35,414 nucleotides of DNA from Anaerolineae bacterium (GCA_003130835.1 QEXX01000010.1:1-35414), one strand, 5' to 3'. Positions 7,719-16,053 are shown, numbered from the stretch's first letter. The notes: a model not told the origin generated them from the sequence alone. A program made the numbers and translations.

Positions 7719-7776
7719 ATTATACACGGGATGGAATGATAGTACACCTCACAAAAGAAGCATACTATCATTCCAT
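7719..7776 (-). promoter_or_regulatory. Promoter and 14-bp-arm inverted repeat upstream of hisC-like gene
   Basis: The minus strand has TATAAT at 7719-7724. Immediately upstream lies a perfect inverted repeat, ATGGAATGATAGTA (7731-7744) and TACTATCATTCCAT (7763-7776), with an 18-base loop. One arm covers the spacer and -35 area, so a repressor or activator site is plausible. As RNA it would be a strong hairpin between the kinase and aminotransferase reading frames. Confidence 0.55.
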
Positions 7777-7796
7777 ATAACATACACTAGAAACAT

Positions 7797-8723
7797 CTAT
7801 TTAGCAGCGACATCCTTTAACCACTGCTCATAGCGATAGTCGGTGATGTCCTCGCGAAAACGCCCAAACCACAGATCAGCATAGCCCTGGAAGTCCTCGT
7901 CCAGTTTTGAAATTTTCGTTTGGGTCGTCCCCCACATCGCCTCATGAATTTCGGACATGCACCACATTAATTTTGTGCGCGCAAAGTTCTTGGGAGTCAC
8001 TTCACCAAAATACTCCTGCAATAAAATGCGCACCTGATCATCGTTGAAACGATGGTGATGGCAGAAGTTACCCAAGTCGAAGAAGATATCACCCATTCCG
8101 GCGTATTCCCAGTCGAGAATCTTAAGTTCGCCCTTCTCACCAGGCACATCCTCATCCAAGAAATTTAAGTTGAGCAGGTCATCATGACAAGGAGTTGGAA
8201 TGTAGGGGTCTTTGAGCAAAGCCTCTTCGACTTCGCGCATCTTCTGCATGATCCAATCAAAATCGAAGGGGAATTTACTGCCGTGTTCTTTGGAGACTTT
8301 GGTCAACCACTCGACGCGACGAAAGACATTGAATTCCCCATCGACTGGTGGCGCATTGCGGTGATACAAGCGCAGCTTGCGAGCCACGCGACGGATGTTA
8401 TATTCTTTATTCATCTCTTCAGGAGGAATATGTTTTCCGTTGATAAAGCGGGTCACCAGGTAACCTTCAGGTTCGATGAAATATAAAACTTCAGGTGCTA
8501 CACCTAACAAACCCGCAGCTTTATTCGATGCATACTCCACATCGCGGCGAATGCCCAACAAATCAGTGCTCTCGCCGGTAATCCGCAGCATATAAGATTT
8601 TCCATCCGCATCGATACGGTAGTTATTGTTCGTAATGCCACCTTTCAAAACGGTGGTCTTAATCTCTTTTGCATCTCGCAAGAAGGGAACTCGTTGAATT
8701 GCTTCTTCAATTGTGAGAGTCAT
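7797..8723 (-). CDS. Choline/aminoglycoside-kinase-like phosphotransferase
   Basis: This 308-residue cytosolic kinase of the protein-kinase-like APH/choline kinase superfamily has an N-lobe loop LKGGITNNNYRI (about 26-37). The catalytic loop follows as HDDLLNLN (180-187; His180, Asp182, Asn187), and the metal site is DWEYAGMGD (204-212; Asp204). These are choline/ethanolamine-kinase-type motifs, implying ATP-dependent phosphorylation of a hydroxyl on a small amine. The substrate is not determined by the sequence. The ATG at 8723 was chosen for its GGAGG at the right distance; a longer ATG at 8765 has no such site. It lies 66 bases after the permease and before the HisC-like gene, suggesting import then phosphorylation. 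Antibiotic inactivation is less likely in this setting. Confidence 0.85.
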   Translation of the reverse strand: MTLTIEEAIQRVPFLRDAKEIKTTVLKGGITNNNYRIDADGKSYMLRITGESTDLLGIRRDVEYASNKAAGLLGVAPEVLYFIEPEGYLVTRFINGKHIPPEEMNKEYNIRRVARKLRLYHRNAPPVDGEFNVFRRVEWLTKVSKEHGSKFPFDFDWIMQKMREVEEALLKDPYIPTPCHDDLLNLNFLDEDVPGEKGELKILDWEYAGMGDIFFDLGNFCHHHRFNDDQVRILLQEYFGEVTPKNFARTKLMWCMSEIHEAMWGTTQTKISKLDEDFQGYADLWFGRFREDITDYRYEQWLKDVAAK

Positions 8724-8789
8724 TGTTTCCTCCAAGTCGGTAAAGTGGGTAAAGGGAGCAGACATAAAGCCTGCCCCCAGGGTTCAAAG

Positions 8790-10466
8790 TTAATCATCAC
8801 CGCGAGCAATGATCTTTTCCAGCTCCTCTTCAATGCGCCGCAGCTCTTCCTCGGAGGCTTTCTTGGGCCCTTCAAACCAGTGTTTCGGACCGAGTTGCCA
8901 GTAGATCACCATGAAGACACCCAGGGCTACCATCGTCCACAAGGTCAGCTCATTAGGCGGCAGGACAAACAGAATGGTGATGAACGCGATCCAAATGAAA
9001 GCGATAATGTTAATGAAGGGACCCCATTTCCCCAGATTCCATGGCGCTGTCTCTGGAGTAGTGTATTCTCCTTGTTTCTTGCGTTTATTGCGCCAGTTCA
9101 GGTAGATGGGAATGCCATAAGCTAAGTACAACGCAATCGTGCTAATGGAAGTCACCACATAATATGCTGCAGCATATACGGTCAACAGGAAGGCAATCGT
9201 ACACGTGATCAAGATCGAGTTAATCGGCGTGCGGTACTTGGGGTGAATTTGCTTGATGAACTTTGAGCCTGGCATTCCGTCATCACGGGCAAAGGCGAAC
9301 CACATGCGGCTCATGCTGGTAATCGAGGAGAGACCACACAGCCACATACCACCCGCTACGATGATGGCAATGATATCAGCTAAGAACTTACTCAAATTGT
9401 AGTAGGCAATGTAGAGCACCGGGTAAGCATCCGTGGCTGTGGCGGCAATATCGGGTATTGAATAGGTCAAGGCAAGCAGGATGACATACCCCACAACAGC
9501 CGAAACCGCCACTGAGAGGAAGACACCCCATGCGCTGTTCAAACGAGCCATTACCGTCTCTTCGGCAACATGAGCTGAGGCATCATACCCGGTAAAGGTC
9601 CATTGTGCTTGGAGGAAGGCGAGCACGAACACTAAAGCAAACGGAGCGGCGCGGTAGAGATTCTCCAGACCTGGAATAAGATTAAAGAGAGGTGAGTGTA
9701 AAACCAAATTCCCAACCACCAAAGCTGGCGCAACAGTTCCATCTGGAAACTCCGCTGAAGAAGCGTCCAACGGATTCACGGTGGTTACCGCCGTAAAGCC
9801 AAACGAGAAGGGTTGGTGTGTCTTCCCGAAGAAGAACAGCAATATCGCAATGATCGCCACACCGCCAATGTGCCAATAGACGCTGAAGTCATTCAACAGA
9901 GCCGTCAAGCGGATACCAAAGGCGTTGATGAGGATTTGAGGGATCATGATGATCACCATCACGAACAAATAAAAGCCCCAGGAGTCGGCAGTCCCAAAAA
10001 TGGGGACAGGGGCATCTGCGGGTAATCCAAGCATCCGCACGACCATGCCAACAATATAGATGGAGGCAGCAATGTCTATACCCGCCGTGATGGTAATTTG
10101 CCCTAACATGTTTAACCAAGCCGTCACCCACGCCCACCGCTTTCCACCTAAACGGTGTGCCCAGTAGTACAGGCCGCCGGCGGTTGGATAGGCGGATGCC
10201 AACTCAGCCATCGAAGCTGCAACCGTAAGTGTAAAGAGCGCCACAATCGGCCAGCCAACCGTGTTGACGATTGGACCGGCAAATTTCAAGCCATACCCAT
10301 AGAGGATCATGGCGCCGGTCAAAATAGAGATAATCGAGAACGAGATTGCAAAGTTCGAGAATCCCCCCATCTCGCGGAACAGTTGTTGGGCATAGCCCAA
10401 GCGGTGCAAATCTTTTACGTCTTGCTTGATGATCTCTTCACGAGATTTGCCTTTTAAGTCAGCCAT
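8790..10466 (-). CDS. APC-superfamily amino acid/choline-type permease
   Basis: This 558-residue integral membrane transporter has about 12-14 hydrophobic helices. The N-terminus has GYAQQLFREMGGFSNFAISF, followed by ASMAELASAYPTAGG, and later QAQWTFTGYDASAHVAEET. All are marks of the amino acid/choline transporter branch (related to GABA and choline permeases). The C-terminal tail (about 530-558) is highly charged and helical. It imports an amine or amino acid, probably by ion or proton coupling; the substrate is unknown. AAGGAGA precedes the ATG by 6 bases. It has a long structured leader (10467-10712), then leads into the kinase and HisC-like genes, so its substrate is probably what the kinase uses. 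Confidence 0.88.
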   Translation of the reverse strand: MADLKGKSREEIIKQDVKDLHRLGYAQQLFREMGGFSNFAISFSIISILTGAMILYGYGLKFAGPIVNTVGWPIVALFTLTVAASMAELASAYPTAGGLYYWAHRLGGKRWAWVTAWLNMLGQITITAGIDIAASIYIVGMVVRMLGLPADAPVPIFGTADSWGFYLFVMVIIMIPQILINAFGIRLTALLNDFSVYWHIGGVAIIAILLFFFGKTHQPFSFGFTAVTTVNPLDASSAEFPDGTVAPALVVGNLVLHSPLFNLIPGLENLYRAAPFALVFVLAFLQAQWTFTGYDASAHVAEETVMARLNSAWGVFLSVAVSAVVGYVILLALTYSIPDIAATATDAYPVLYIAYYNLSKFLADIIAIIVAGGMWLCGLSSITSMSRMWFAFARDDGMPGSKFIKQIHPKYRTPINSILITCTIAFLLTVYAAAYYVVTSISTIALYLAYGIPIYLNWRNKRKKQGEYTTPETAPWNLGKWGPFINIIAFIWIAFITILFVLPPNELTLWTMVALGVFMVIYWQLGPKHWFEGPKKASEEELRRIEEELEKIIARGDD

Positions 10467-10712
10467 CGCAAGTCTCCTTAAAAATTAGAATGATATTGAA
10501 CCGCAAAAATAAACCAAAAAAACGCTCAATTGACCAAAAACCGCCTCCTACCACCTCCTTCCATTTCAGAATATCGGAGATCCCACCCGATGCACCACTG
10601 GTCAGGGAGAAAGATAACCCACCCAAGCTCCAACTTCCCCTGATCCAGATAGGTTTCCAAATCTAGGTTCTTTTCCACCTAAGGTAACTCAATTCTTAAG
10701 GTGCAAAACAGA
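10467..10712 (-). other. 246-nt structured region between tkt and the permease gene
   Basis: Read on the minus strand from the tkt stop: a hairpin CACCT...AGGTG just after the stop; a hairpin with TCAGGG/CCCTGA arms near 10602-10642; a G-rich tract at 10541-10562; then AT-rich DNA and the permease ribosome-binding site. Without a good -35, I cannot place a promoter. I do not recognise a known riboswitch. A regulated leader is plausible because the gene encodes a transporter. Confidence 0.4.
10541..10562 (-). other. GG-run tract, possible two-tetrad G-quadruplex
   Basis: The coding strand carries seven GG runs within 22 bases, separated by 1-2 bases (pattern GG-AA-GG-A-GG-T-GG-TA-GG-A-GG-C-GG), about 75 bases before the permease ATG. 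It also contains Shine-Dalgarno-like GGAGG copies with no start codon nearby. Confidence 0.35.
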
Positions 10713-12692
10713 TTAGACCAGTCGTTTGACTTCGCTAACAACGCGATCGACGGTGAAGCCGAGCTGGGCAAACACAACTTTATCCGGTGCAGAGGCGCCA
10801 AAGCGTTCCAAGCTCACGACGCCACACCGATCAGGCAAGTATTTGTACCAACCCAAACTAGCACCCGCTTCGATCGCCACAGTTGGGACATCTGCTCGTA
10901 AAACGGAGCGTTGATACTCTAGCGGCTGTTGATCAAATAACTCAAAACTTGGCATGGAAACCACCCGAGCCGGCAAGCCTTCTTTCGCCAGTTGTTCTCG
11001 TGCGCCGAGCGCTAAAGCCACCTCGGAACCTGATGCCACCAGGATCACTTGGGGATTTCCACCTTCAGCTTCAGCCAGCACGTATGCACCGCGCTCCAAC
11101 CCCTTGCCATCCGTTGTGACCACCGGTACAGCCTGACGGGTTAGCAATAACGCTGTCGGGCCGTCTTTCCGTTCTAGAGCCACTTTCCACGCCACAGCCG
11201 TCTCGTTTGCATCTGCCGGGCGAATCACCACTAAATTCGGCATAGCCCGCAATGCCATGGCATGTTCAACCGGTTGGTGGGTCGGACCATCTTCACCCAA
11301 TCCAATGCTATCGTGAGTAAACACGTAAATTACCGGCAACCTCATCAAAGCTGCTAAACGAATCGCCGGGCGCATATAATCCGAGAACACTAAGAATGTG
11401 CCGCCATACGGGCGGAAGCCATGCAAGGCTAAGCCGTTCAGGATTGTGCCCATGCCGTGTTCACGGACACCAAAGTGAATGTAGGAACCACTGAAATCGC
11501 CTCGTCGGACGATTCGAGCATCTTTCGGTTTGGTGTTATTGCTCGGCGTCAGATCGGCTGAGCCACCTACCAAATTCCCAATTTGAGGCGCAATTGCCTC
11601 CAAGACCTTGCCAGATGCCACGCGGGTCGCCAAGGGTTTTTCGGCAGGGAACTGAGGCAAGGCGTTCTCCCAACCGTGGGGAAGCTCACCCGTCATAAAC
11701 CGCTGAAGTTGCTGGGCATCTTCGGGAAACTCTTGCTGGTAGCGCTTCCAGAGATCATCCCACTCCTGCTGTGCTCTTTTGCCGCGCGCTTTAACTTCCT
11801 CTACATAAGGTTTGATCTCCGAAGGAACATAAAAGGTCGGCTCAAGCGGCCAGCGGAAAGCTTTCTTGGTTTTGAGCACATTTTCTTCACCCAATGGCGC
11901 GCCGTGCACACTGGCATCATCCTGTTTCGGGCTTTTATAGCCAATGTGGGTACGGCAAGCGATAATGGAGGGACGCTCAGTTTCTGCCAAAGCTGCTCTC
12001 AAGGCTTTATCGATTGACGCAAAGTTATGTCCATTCGCCCGTTGCGTGTGCCAGCCATAACCCTTGAAGCGGGTCAGCACATCATCGCTAAAGGTGAGTT
12101 CGGTGGGTCCATCAATGGAAATATGATTGTCATCATAGAACACAATCAATTTCCCTAAACCCCAATGGCCTGCCAAAGATGCGGCTTCATGGGAAACCCC
12201 TTCCATCAAGTCCCCATCAGAGGCAAGCACAAAGGTGTAGTGGTCAATGATCGGAAAATCCGGTTTATTGAAGCGAGCTGCCAGCATCCTTTCGGCAAGG
12301 GCAATACCAACAGCCGTAGAAATCCCCTGTCCGAGCGGTCCAGTGGTCATCTCAACCCCACGCTCTGGATCATATTCTGGGTGTCCGGGCGTCGCACTCT
12401 CCCATTGGCGAAAACGTTGTAATTCTTCCAACGGCATTGGATATCCGAAAACATGCAAGAGAGAGTACAACAGCATCGAGCCATGGCCGGCAGAGAGGAT
12501 AAAGCGATCACGGTTGAACCATTGCGGATTGTCTGGATTGTGTTTTAAGTAGTGCCCCCACAAAACCGTAGCAATGTCGGCTGCTCCTAGAGGCAATCCA
12601 GGATGACCCGAATTGGCTTTCTGAACGCCATCTATAGAGAGCATCCGCAGAGTTGTCGCAACAAGTTGATCAAGTTTTGTATATTCTGTCAT
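10713..12692 (-). CDS. tkt: Transketolase
   Basis: This full-length 659-residue transketolase transfers two-carbon ketol units between sugar phosphates in the pentose phosphate pathway. It shows His30 in [20 protein letters not shown] (68-73), GPLGQG (118-123), the thiamine diphosphate motif SDGDLMEG (158-165) closing at DDNH (187-190), and the pyrimidine-domain VREHGMG with the catalytic Glu near 413. The family's usual GDG is here SDG, a small variation. The ATG is followed by TEYTKLDQL, a normal transketolase start. It lies 131 bases downstream of transaldolase, with a REP-like hairpin in the gap, so the two form a non-oxidative pentose-phosphate pair. Confidence 0.96.
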   Translation of the reverse strand: MTEYTKLDQLVATTLRMLSIDGVQKANSGHPGLPLGAADIATVLWGHYLKHNPDNPQWFNRDRFILSAGHGSMLLYSLLHVFGYPMPLEELQRFRQWESATPGHPEYDPERGVEMTTGPLGQGISTAVGIALAERMLAARFNKPDFPIIDHYTFVLASDGDLMEGVSHEAASLAGHWGLGKLIVFYDDNHISIDGPTELTFSDDVLTRFKGYGWHTQRANGHNFASIDKALRAALAETERPSIIACRTHIGYKSPKQDDASVHGAPLGEENVLKTKKAFRWPLEPTFYVPSEIKPYVEEVKARGKRAQQEWDDLWKRYQQEFPEDAQQLQRFMTGELPHGWENALPQFPAEKPLATRVASGKVLEAIAPQIGNLVGGSADLTPSNNTKPKDARIVRRGDFSGSYIHFGVREHGMGTILNGLALHGFRPYGGTFLVFSDYMRPAIRLAALMRLPVIYVFTHDSIGLGEDGPTHQPVEHAMALRAMPNLVVIRPADANETAVAWKVALERKDGPTALLLTRQAVPVVTTDGKGLERGAYVLAEAEGGNPQVILVASGSEVALALGAREQLAKEGLPARVVSMPSFELFDQQPLEYQRSVLRADVPTVAIEAGASLGWYKYLPDRCGVVSLERFGASAPDKVVFAQLGFTVDRVVSEVKRLV

Positions 12693-12770
12693 TATCCCTA
12701 CCCAAACAGAGAGCTTATCCTTTTACAGGAAGATGATTAAGAGACACTGTTCGTATCATTTCATCCCAAC

Positions 12771-12798
12771 CCCCTCTCCGCACAACTGCGGAGAGGGG
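12771..12798. repeat. REP-like perfect hairpin between tal and tkt
   Basis: CCCCTCTCCGCA (12771-12782) and TGCGGAGAGGGG (12787-12798) are perfect 12-base arms around CAAC. The motif matches the inner half of the same repeat family as 6502-6550. Lying within a minus-strand transcript, it could reduce read-through or protect the upstream mRNA 3' end. Confidence 0.65.
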
Positions 12799-12823
12799 AC
12801 TTAAGGAGATGCAGGGAGGCAAA

Positions 12824-14032
12824 TTATGCTGGCACTCTGTTCCCAAGCACCAACTTCATTCGCTCACCGACGTACTCTTCCAAGCCAATCGAGGCTTTGG
12901 CAAAGGCTTCTGCGGTCGCAACCGTTGCCGGATGGTCGTTGAACTCGGTGATCTCCAAACCATTCGGATCCATGGCTTGAATGGCATACGGGATCTTGGT
13001 TAGCTTATTCATCACCTCAGCGGGAATCTCCTCCCCGATGCGGTTGGAAAATTCCAAATCGTTGCACTTTTGCCATAATGGTTCGAGGACATACGGCGGC
13101 ATGGTATAGACGATCTCCCCACCAGCGATCATTTCAATGTCCCAGAAACGATGGCGGCCAAACATGGTTGGGCCATCTCGCATCGAGCAAGCCAGGAGCT
13201 TGCTGGCATAGCCACCTTCGGTCAACAAGCGATAAGCCTTTCGGAAAACGTGAATACCGAACCAGTGTTTATCCTGCCAAGTGAGGGTAATTCCGCGGCG
13301 AGCAGCTTGGACATCTAATTCAGGGTTCTCCGTCAAGCGGCCGATCATCATCGTAATCACGGCACGCCATTTGCTCATATCAACGCCGTTCTTCTTGGCA
13401 ATTTCAATACCTTCCATGGCTGCATTGGCGACCGCCATAATCTGGGGCAACATAAAGCAAGTTGTAACGTTGGTCGGAATCGCCATCGAGGTCAAAACCT
13501 TCACCACTTCAACGCCCTGCGTAGTGCCCGGCACTTTAATCATCAAGTTTGGCGCAATAGCGCGGATTTCTTTGGCATCTTCGATCATGCGCTCGGTATC
13601 GAAGTTAATGCGCGGGTCGAGCTGCCCAGAAATGTAGCCAAAGCGACCATTCGAGGCTTCCCAAATTGGCATTAACATTTCAGCGCCGCGCCGAATGACC
13701 TCTTTATAAGTCATCCAGAACAACTCGTGTTGGGTTTTGTCTTTATTTTCAGCAATGAGATTATCAATCCATTCATTCCAAAAATCCGGATCGTTCTTTA
13801 CCGCGGTCAACGACAGCGGGGGATTGGTGGTACATCCACGGATAACACTGTTCACGGGATCATCAACATTAAAAAAGCGGGTCAATTCTTCTTCCATGGT
13901 CTTTTTGCGCTCTGGCGGCGCCCAGTCGATCATTTTCTGCTTCCAGGATTTATAGACCAATGGAGACGAGTCCCACCAAATCTCCATTTCGGGATTGGTG
14001 GCAACCAAACGCTCGATCACACTTGGCTTCAT
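12824..14032 (-). CDS. tal: Transaldolase family protein
   Basis: This 402-residue class I aldolase-fold enzyme transfers a three-carbon dihydroxyacetone unit between sugar phosphates. The CTTNPPLSL block (67-75), GYISGQLDPR (132-141) and Schiff-base Lys166 in LMIKVPGT identify the family, followed by IPTNVTTCFM. It is longer than the small ~215-residue (TalC) and ~315-residue (TalB) forms, and TNPPL replaces the usual TNPSL, so it belongs to a divergent long subfamily. An excellent AAGGAGG ribosome-binding site precedes the ATG. It lies 101 bases after gntR and before transketolase. The active-site lysine supports catalysis, but the exact sugar phosphate is not certain. Confidence 0.88.
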   Translation of the reverse strand: MKPSVIERLVATNPEMEIWWDSSPLVYKSWKQKMIDWAPPERKKTMEEELTRFFNVDDPVNSVIRGCTTNPPLSLTAVKNDPDFWNEWIDNLIAENKDKTQHELFWMTYKEVIRRGAEMLMPIWEASNGRFGYISGQLDPRINFDTERMIEDAKEIRAIAPNLMIKVPGTTQGVEVVKVLTSMAIPTNVTTCFMLPQIMAVANAAMEGIEIAKKNGVDMSKWRAVITMMIGRLTENPELDVQAARRGITLTWQDKHWFGIHVFRKAYRLLTEGGYASKLLACSMRDGPTMFGRHRFWDIEMIAGGEIVYTMPPYVLEPLWQKCNDLEFSNRIGEEIPAEVMNKLTKIPYAIQAMDPNGLEITEFNDHPATVATAEAFAKASIGLEEYVGERMKLVLGNRVPA

Positions 14033-14102
14033 AGAAAAACCTCCTTTTTTTACATATCAAAACTACGGATGATTTACCTCGACAGAGAGGCTATCTCTTT
14101 CA

Positions 14103-14120
14103 CAGAGAAAAGTTTCTCTG
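14103..14120 (-). repeat. Hairpin in gntR-tal intergenic region
   Basis: CAGAGAAA (14103-14110) and TTTCTCTG (14113-14120) are perfect 8-base arms with a 2-base centre, located 13 bases past the gntR stop. It has no T-run directly after it, so a processing or partial-attenuation role is more likely than full termination. Confidence 0.4.
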
Positions 14121-14133
14121 CAACAACCTTGTT

Positions 14134-14862
14134 TTAGCGCTCCATGGCAACTGTCAGAGAGTACATATCACCACGGTTATAGCAATAGGTAAACTCAACG
14201 ACCGTGCCGTCAGTTGCCAAAATTTTGCGCTCCTTATAGAGAATGGGTGCTCCCGGTTTGATGTCCAACAATTTTGCAATTTCACTAGATGCTGGGCGCG
14301 CCTCAAGTTTTTGAATGGCACGCTTCACCCGGTAACCATATTTTTCCATCACATCCCAAAGATGGACATTCTCCAGCTTTTCATGGATAATTTCCGGAAA
14401 TAAGCGGTGTGGGAGATAAGAGTCGTGGACGGTTACCGGAGTTTGGTTCACAAAGCGTAATGTGCGAATGCAAATGACACTCTCACCAGGTTTTAGCAGC
14501 AGTTGTTGAGCTATTTTTTCAGGAGCGGGAGAAATCTCAATTTTGAGAACGGTTGAAGAAGCCTCAATGCCTTGTTCTCGAGCGCTTTCAAAGAAATTGG
14601 TCAAGTGGGTATGGTCGCGATCAAAATGGGGGTAAGAGACGAAGGTGCCCACACCATGCTTACGATGTAATAGTCCTTCTTTAATCAGCTCCAAAATGCC
14701 CTGACGTACGGTCATGCGGCTGACCCGATATTGCTGAGCCAATTCTTCTTCGGAGGGAATTTTTTGGCCTGGGTGAAGGTTGCCATGCAGAATCTCAGCA
14801 CGCAGCGCTTCACGAATTTTTACATAGAGGGGAACACCTTCGGTTGTGAGGATTTTATCCAC
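14134..14862 (-). CDS. GntR-family (HutC/UTRA) transcriptional regulator
   Basis: This 242-residue DNA-binding regulator has a winged helix-turn-helix (about 10-75) with PLYVKIREALRAEIL, GQKIPSEEELAQQYRVSR and MTVRQGILEL. A UTRA effector domain follows (about 95-235), typified by VICIRTLRFVNQTPVTVHDSYL and the closing EFTYCYNRGDMYSL. UTRA domains usually bind sugar phosphates or small metabolites. The start is GTG at 14862, which fits the family start TxxxVPLY; no strong ribosome-binding site is seen. Its promoter carries a HutC-type operator (14888-14903), so it should repress itself. Transaldolase and transketolase downstream are likely targets, and the effector may be one of their sugar phosphates (inference). 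Confidence 0.93.
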   Translation of the reverse strand: MDKILTTEGVPLYVKIREALRAEILHGNLHPGQKIPSEEELAQQYRVSRMTVRQGILELIKEGLLHRKHGVGTFVSYPHFDRDHTHLTNFFESAREQGIEASSTVLKIEISPAPEKIAQQLLLKPGESVICIRTLRFVNQTPVTVHDSYLPHRLFPEIIHEKLENVHLWDVMEKYGYRVKRAIQKLEARPASSEIAKLLDIKPGAPILYKERKILATDGTVVEFTYCYNRGDMYSLTVAMER

Positions 14863-14887
14863 AGAAAAACAACCCGAGACTTCTAGA

Positions 14888-14903
14888 TGTATAGACGTCT
14901 ATA
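14888..14903. promoter_or_regulatory. HutC-type GntR operator (palindrome)
   Basis: TATAGACGTCTATA (14890-14903) is a perfect 14-base palindrome. The plus strand TGTATAGACGT (14888-14898) fits the published HutC-subfamily operator pattern NyGTMTAKACNy at every position. It overlaps the last base of the gntR -10 box and the expected transcription start, a classic repressor position. Confidence 0.7.
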
Positions 14904-14931
14904 TTTTACAGCGGGATTCTGGCTTTGTCAA
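14903..14931 (-). promoter_or_regulatory. gntR promoter, near-consensus sigma-70
   Basis: On the minus strand, TTGACA (14926-14931) and TAAAAT (14903-14908) are separated by exactly 17 bases. This is the best promoter in the window and should drive gntR and possibly tal-tkt. Confidence 0.8.
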
Positions 14932-14977
14932 GTTTTTCTCTTATACATTTCTGACATCTTTTTATGCCTTCGTGGGT

Positions 14978-14983
14978 TATAAT
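14978..14983 (+). promoter_or_regulatory. Likely -10 box of the E1/E2 operon (TATAAT)
   Basis: A consensus TATAAT lies 106 bases before the E1 alpha ATG. The only -35-like hexamer, CTGACA at 14951-14956, is 21 bases away, too far for a standard promoter, so another -35 or an activator may be used. Confidence 0.4.
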
Positions 14984-15089
14984 CGTTAGCTTGGGTTGGT
15001 TGGCTCTATAACCCTGTCTCGGATTTGTAGAGCAGCCATTAACTTTTATACCCCGAACTTCTTTCGATGTTCTTCAGCGGAGTCTTTAC

Positions 15090-16046
15090 ATGGAACGAGA
15101 ACAATACTTGGATTTATATTATCAGATGGTGCTAATCCGTTTGACGGAAGAAGCTGCAGCGCAGCTCTATCAGCAGGGGAAGATCGGTGGCTTTTTACAT
15201 CTCTATATTGGGCAAGAAGCCGTCAGTACGGGAATCGTATCAGCTCGATTGCCTCAAGATCGCGTTATCACTGCTTATCGCGATCATGGGGTTGCCATTA
15301 ATGTTGGTATACCTGCAAAACTAGTTTTAGCCGAGTTGTTGGGCAAAGCCAACGGTGTCTCGAAAGGCAAAGGCGGCTCGATGCACTTAGCCGACGTGCA
15401 ACGGAATTTCTGGGGCGGTCATGCCATTGTCGGCGCCCACTTACCCATTGCAGCCGGCTTAGCACTTGGCGATCAATACCAAGGCAAGGACGCTGTCACG
15501 ATTTGTATGTTTGGCGATGGAGCTACCAACATCGGTTTTTTCCACGAAGCCCTAAACCTGTCCAAAGTCTGGAACTTGCCGGTCTTGTGGGTGTGTGAAA
15601 ACAACCAATATGGCATGGGCACCGCAGTCGAACGCGCCTCGGCAGTGAGCGAAATCCGCCAAAAAGCGCTTGGGTATGATATGCCCAATAGCCGCGTGGA
15701 TGGTATGGATGTCATTGCTGTCCGAGAAGCCACGTTAGAAATCTTGGCGCAAATCCGCAATGGGCAAGGACCACACTTCATGGAAGTGATCACCTATCGT
15801 TACCGCGGTCACTCGATGGGCGATCCGGAACGGTATCGCAAAGCCGAAGAAGTTAAGCAGTGGCAAGAAAACGACCCAATCGGTATCTATCGCCGTTATT
15901 TAGAAAGTCACGCCATTGCTAACGCCCAGGATTTAGACCAAATTGATCGGCGTGTTGAGCAAGAAGTCGCTGAAGCCGTGCGCTTTGCTGAAGAAAGCCC
16001 CGAACCGCCCCCCGAAGCCTTGTTTGAGGATATCTATGTAGAGTGA
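15090..16046 (+). CDS. pdhA: 2-oxoacid dehydrogenase E1 alpha subunit
   Basis: This 318-residue thiamine diphosphate-dependent subunit decarboxylates a 2-oxoacid, probably pyruvate. The TPP motif runs from GDG (142-144) to ENN (170-172), with FFHEALNLSKVWNLPVLWV between. HLYIGQEAVSTG, TAYRDHG, GKGGSMH (about 94-100) and YRYRGHSMGDPERYR are typical of the PDH/acetoin dehydrogenase branch. GGAG lies 8 bases before the ATG. It heads an E1 alpha, E1 beta, E2 operon, with 7 bases to the next gene. An acetoin dehydrogenase (AcoA) is a real alternative, since the two are hard to tell apart and no E3 or acetoin gene is present. Confidence 0.93.
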   Translation: MEREQYLDLYYQMVLIRLTEEAAAQLYQQGKIGGFLHLYIGQEAVSTGIVSARLPQDRVITAYRDHGVAINVGIPAKLVLAELLGKANGVSKGKGGSMHLADVQRNFWGGHAIVGAHLPIAAGLALGDQYQGKDAVTICMFGDGATNIGFFHEALNLSKVWNLPVLWVCENNQYGMGTAVERASAVSEIRQKALGYDMPNSRVDGMDVIAVREATLEILAQIRNGQGPHFMEVITYRYRGHSMGDPERYRKAEEVKQWQENDPIGIYRRYLESHAIANAQDLDQIDRRVEQEVAEAVRFAEESPEPPPEALFEDIYVE

Positions 16047-16053
16047 GGAAACT

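Noticed and set aside
7797-8723. Antibiotic resistance kinase
   Set aside because: APH-like fold, but the choline-kinase-type motifs and the permease/aminotransferase neighbours fit metabolism better.
10467-10712. Known riboswitch in the permease leader
   Set aside because: I compared TPP, SAM, glycine, lysine, cobalamin, guanidine and fluoride motifs from memory; none matches.
11583-12017. 144-residue frame antisense to transketolase
   Set aside because: Shadow of a strongly supported gene on the other strand; no recognisable protein.
14033-14133. Second HutC operator in front of tal
   Set aside because: No GTMTAKAC match is present in the 101 bases; only the CAGAGAAA hairpin is seen.
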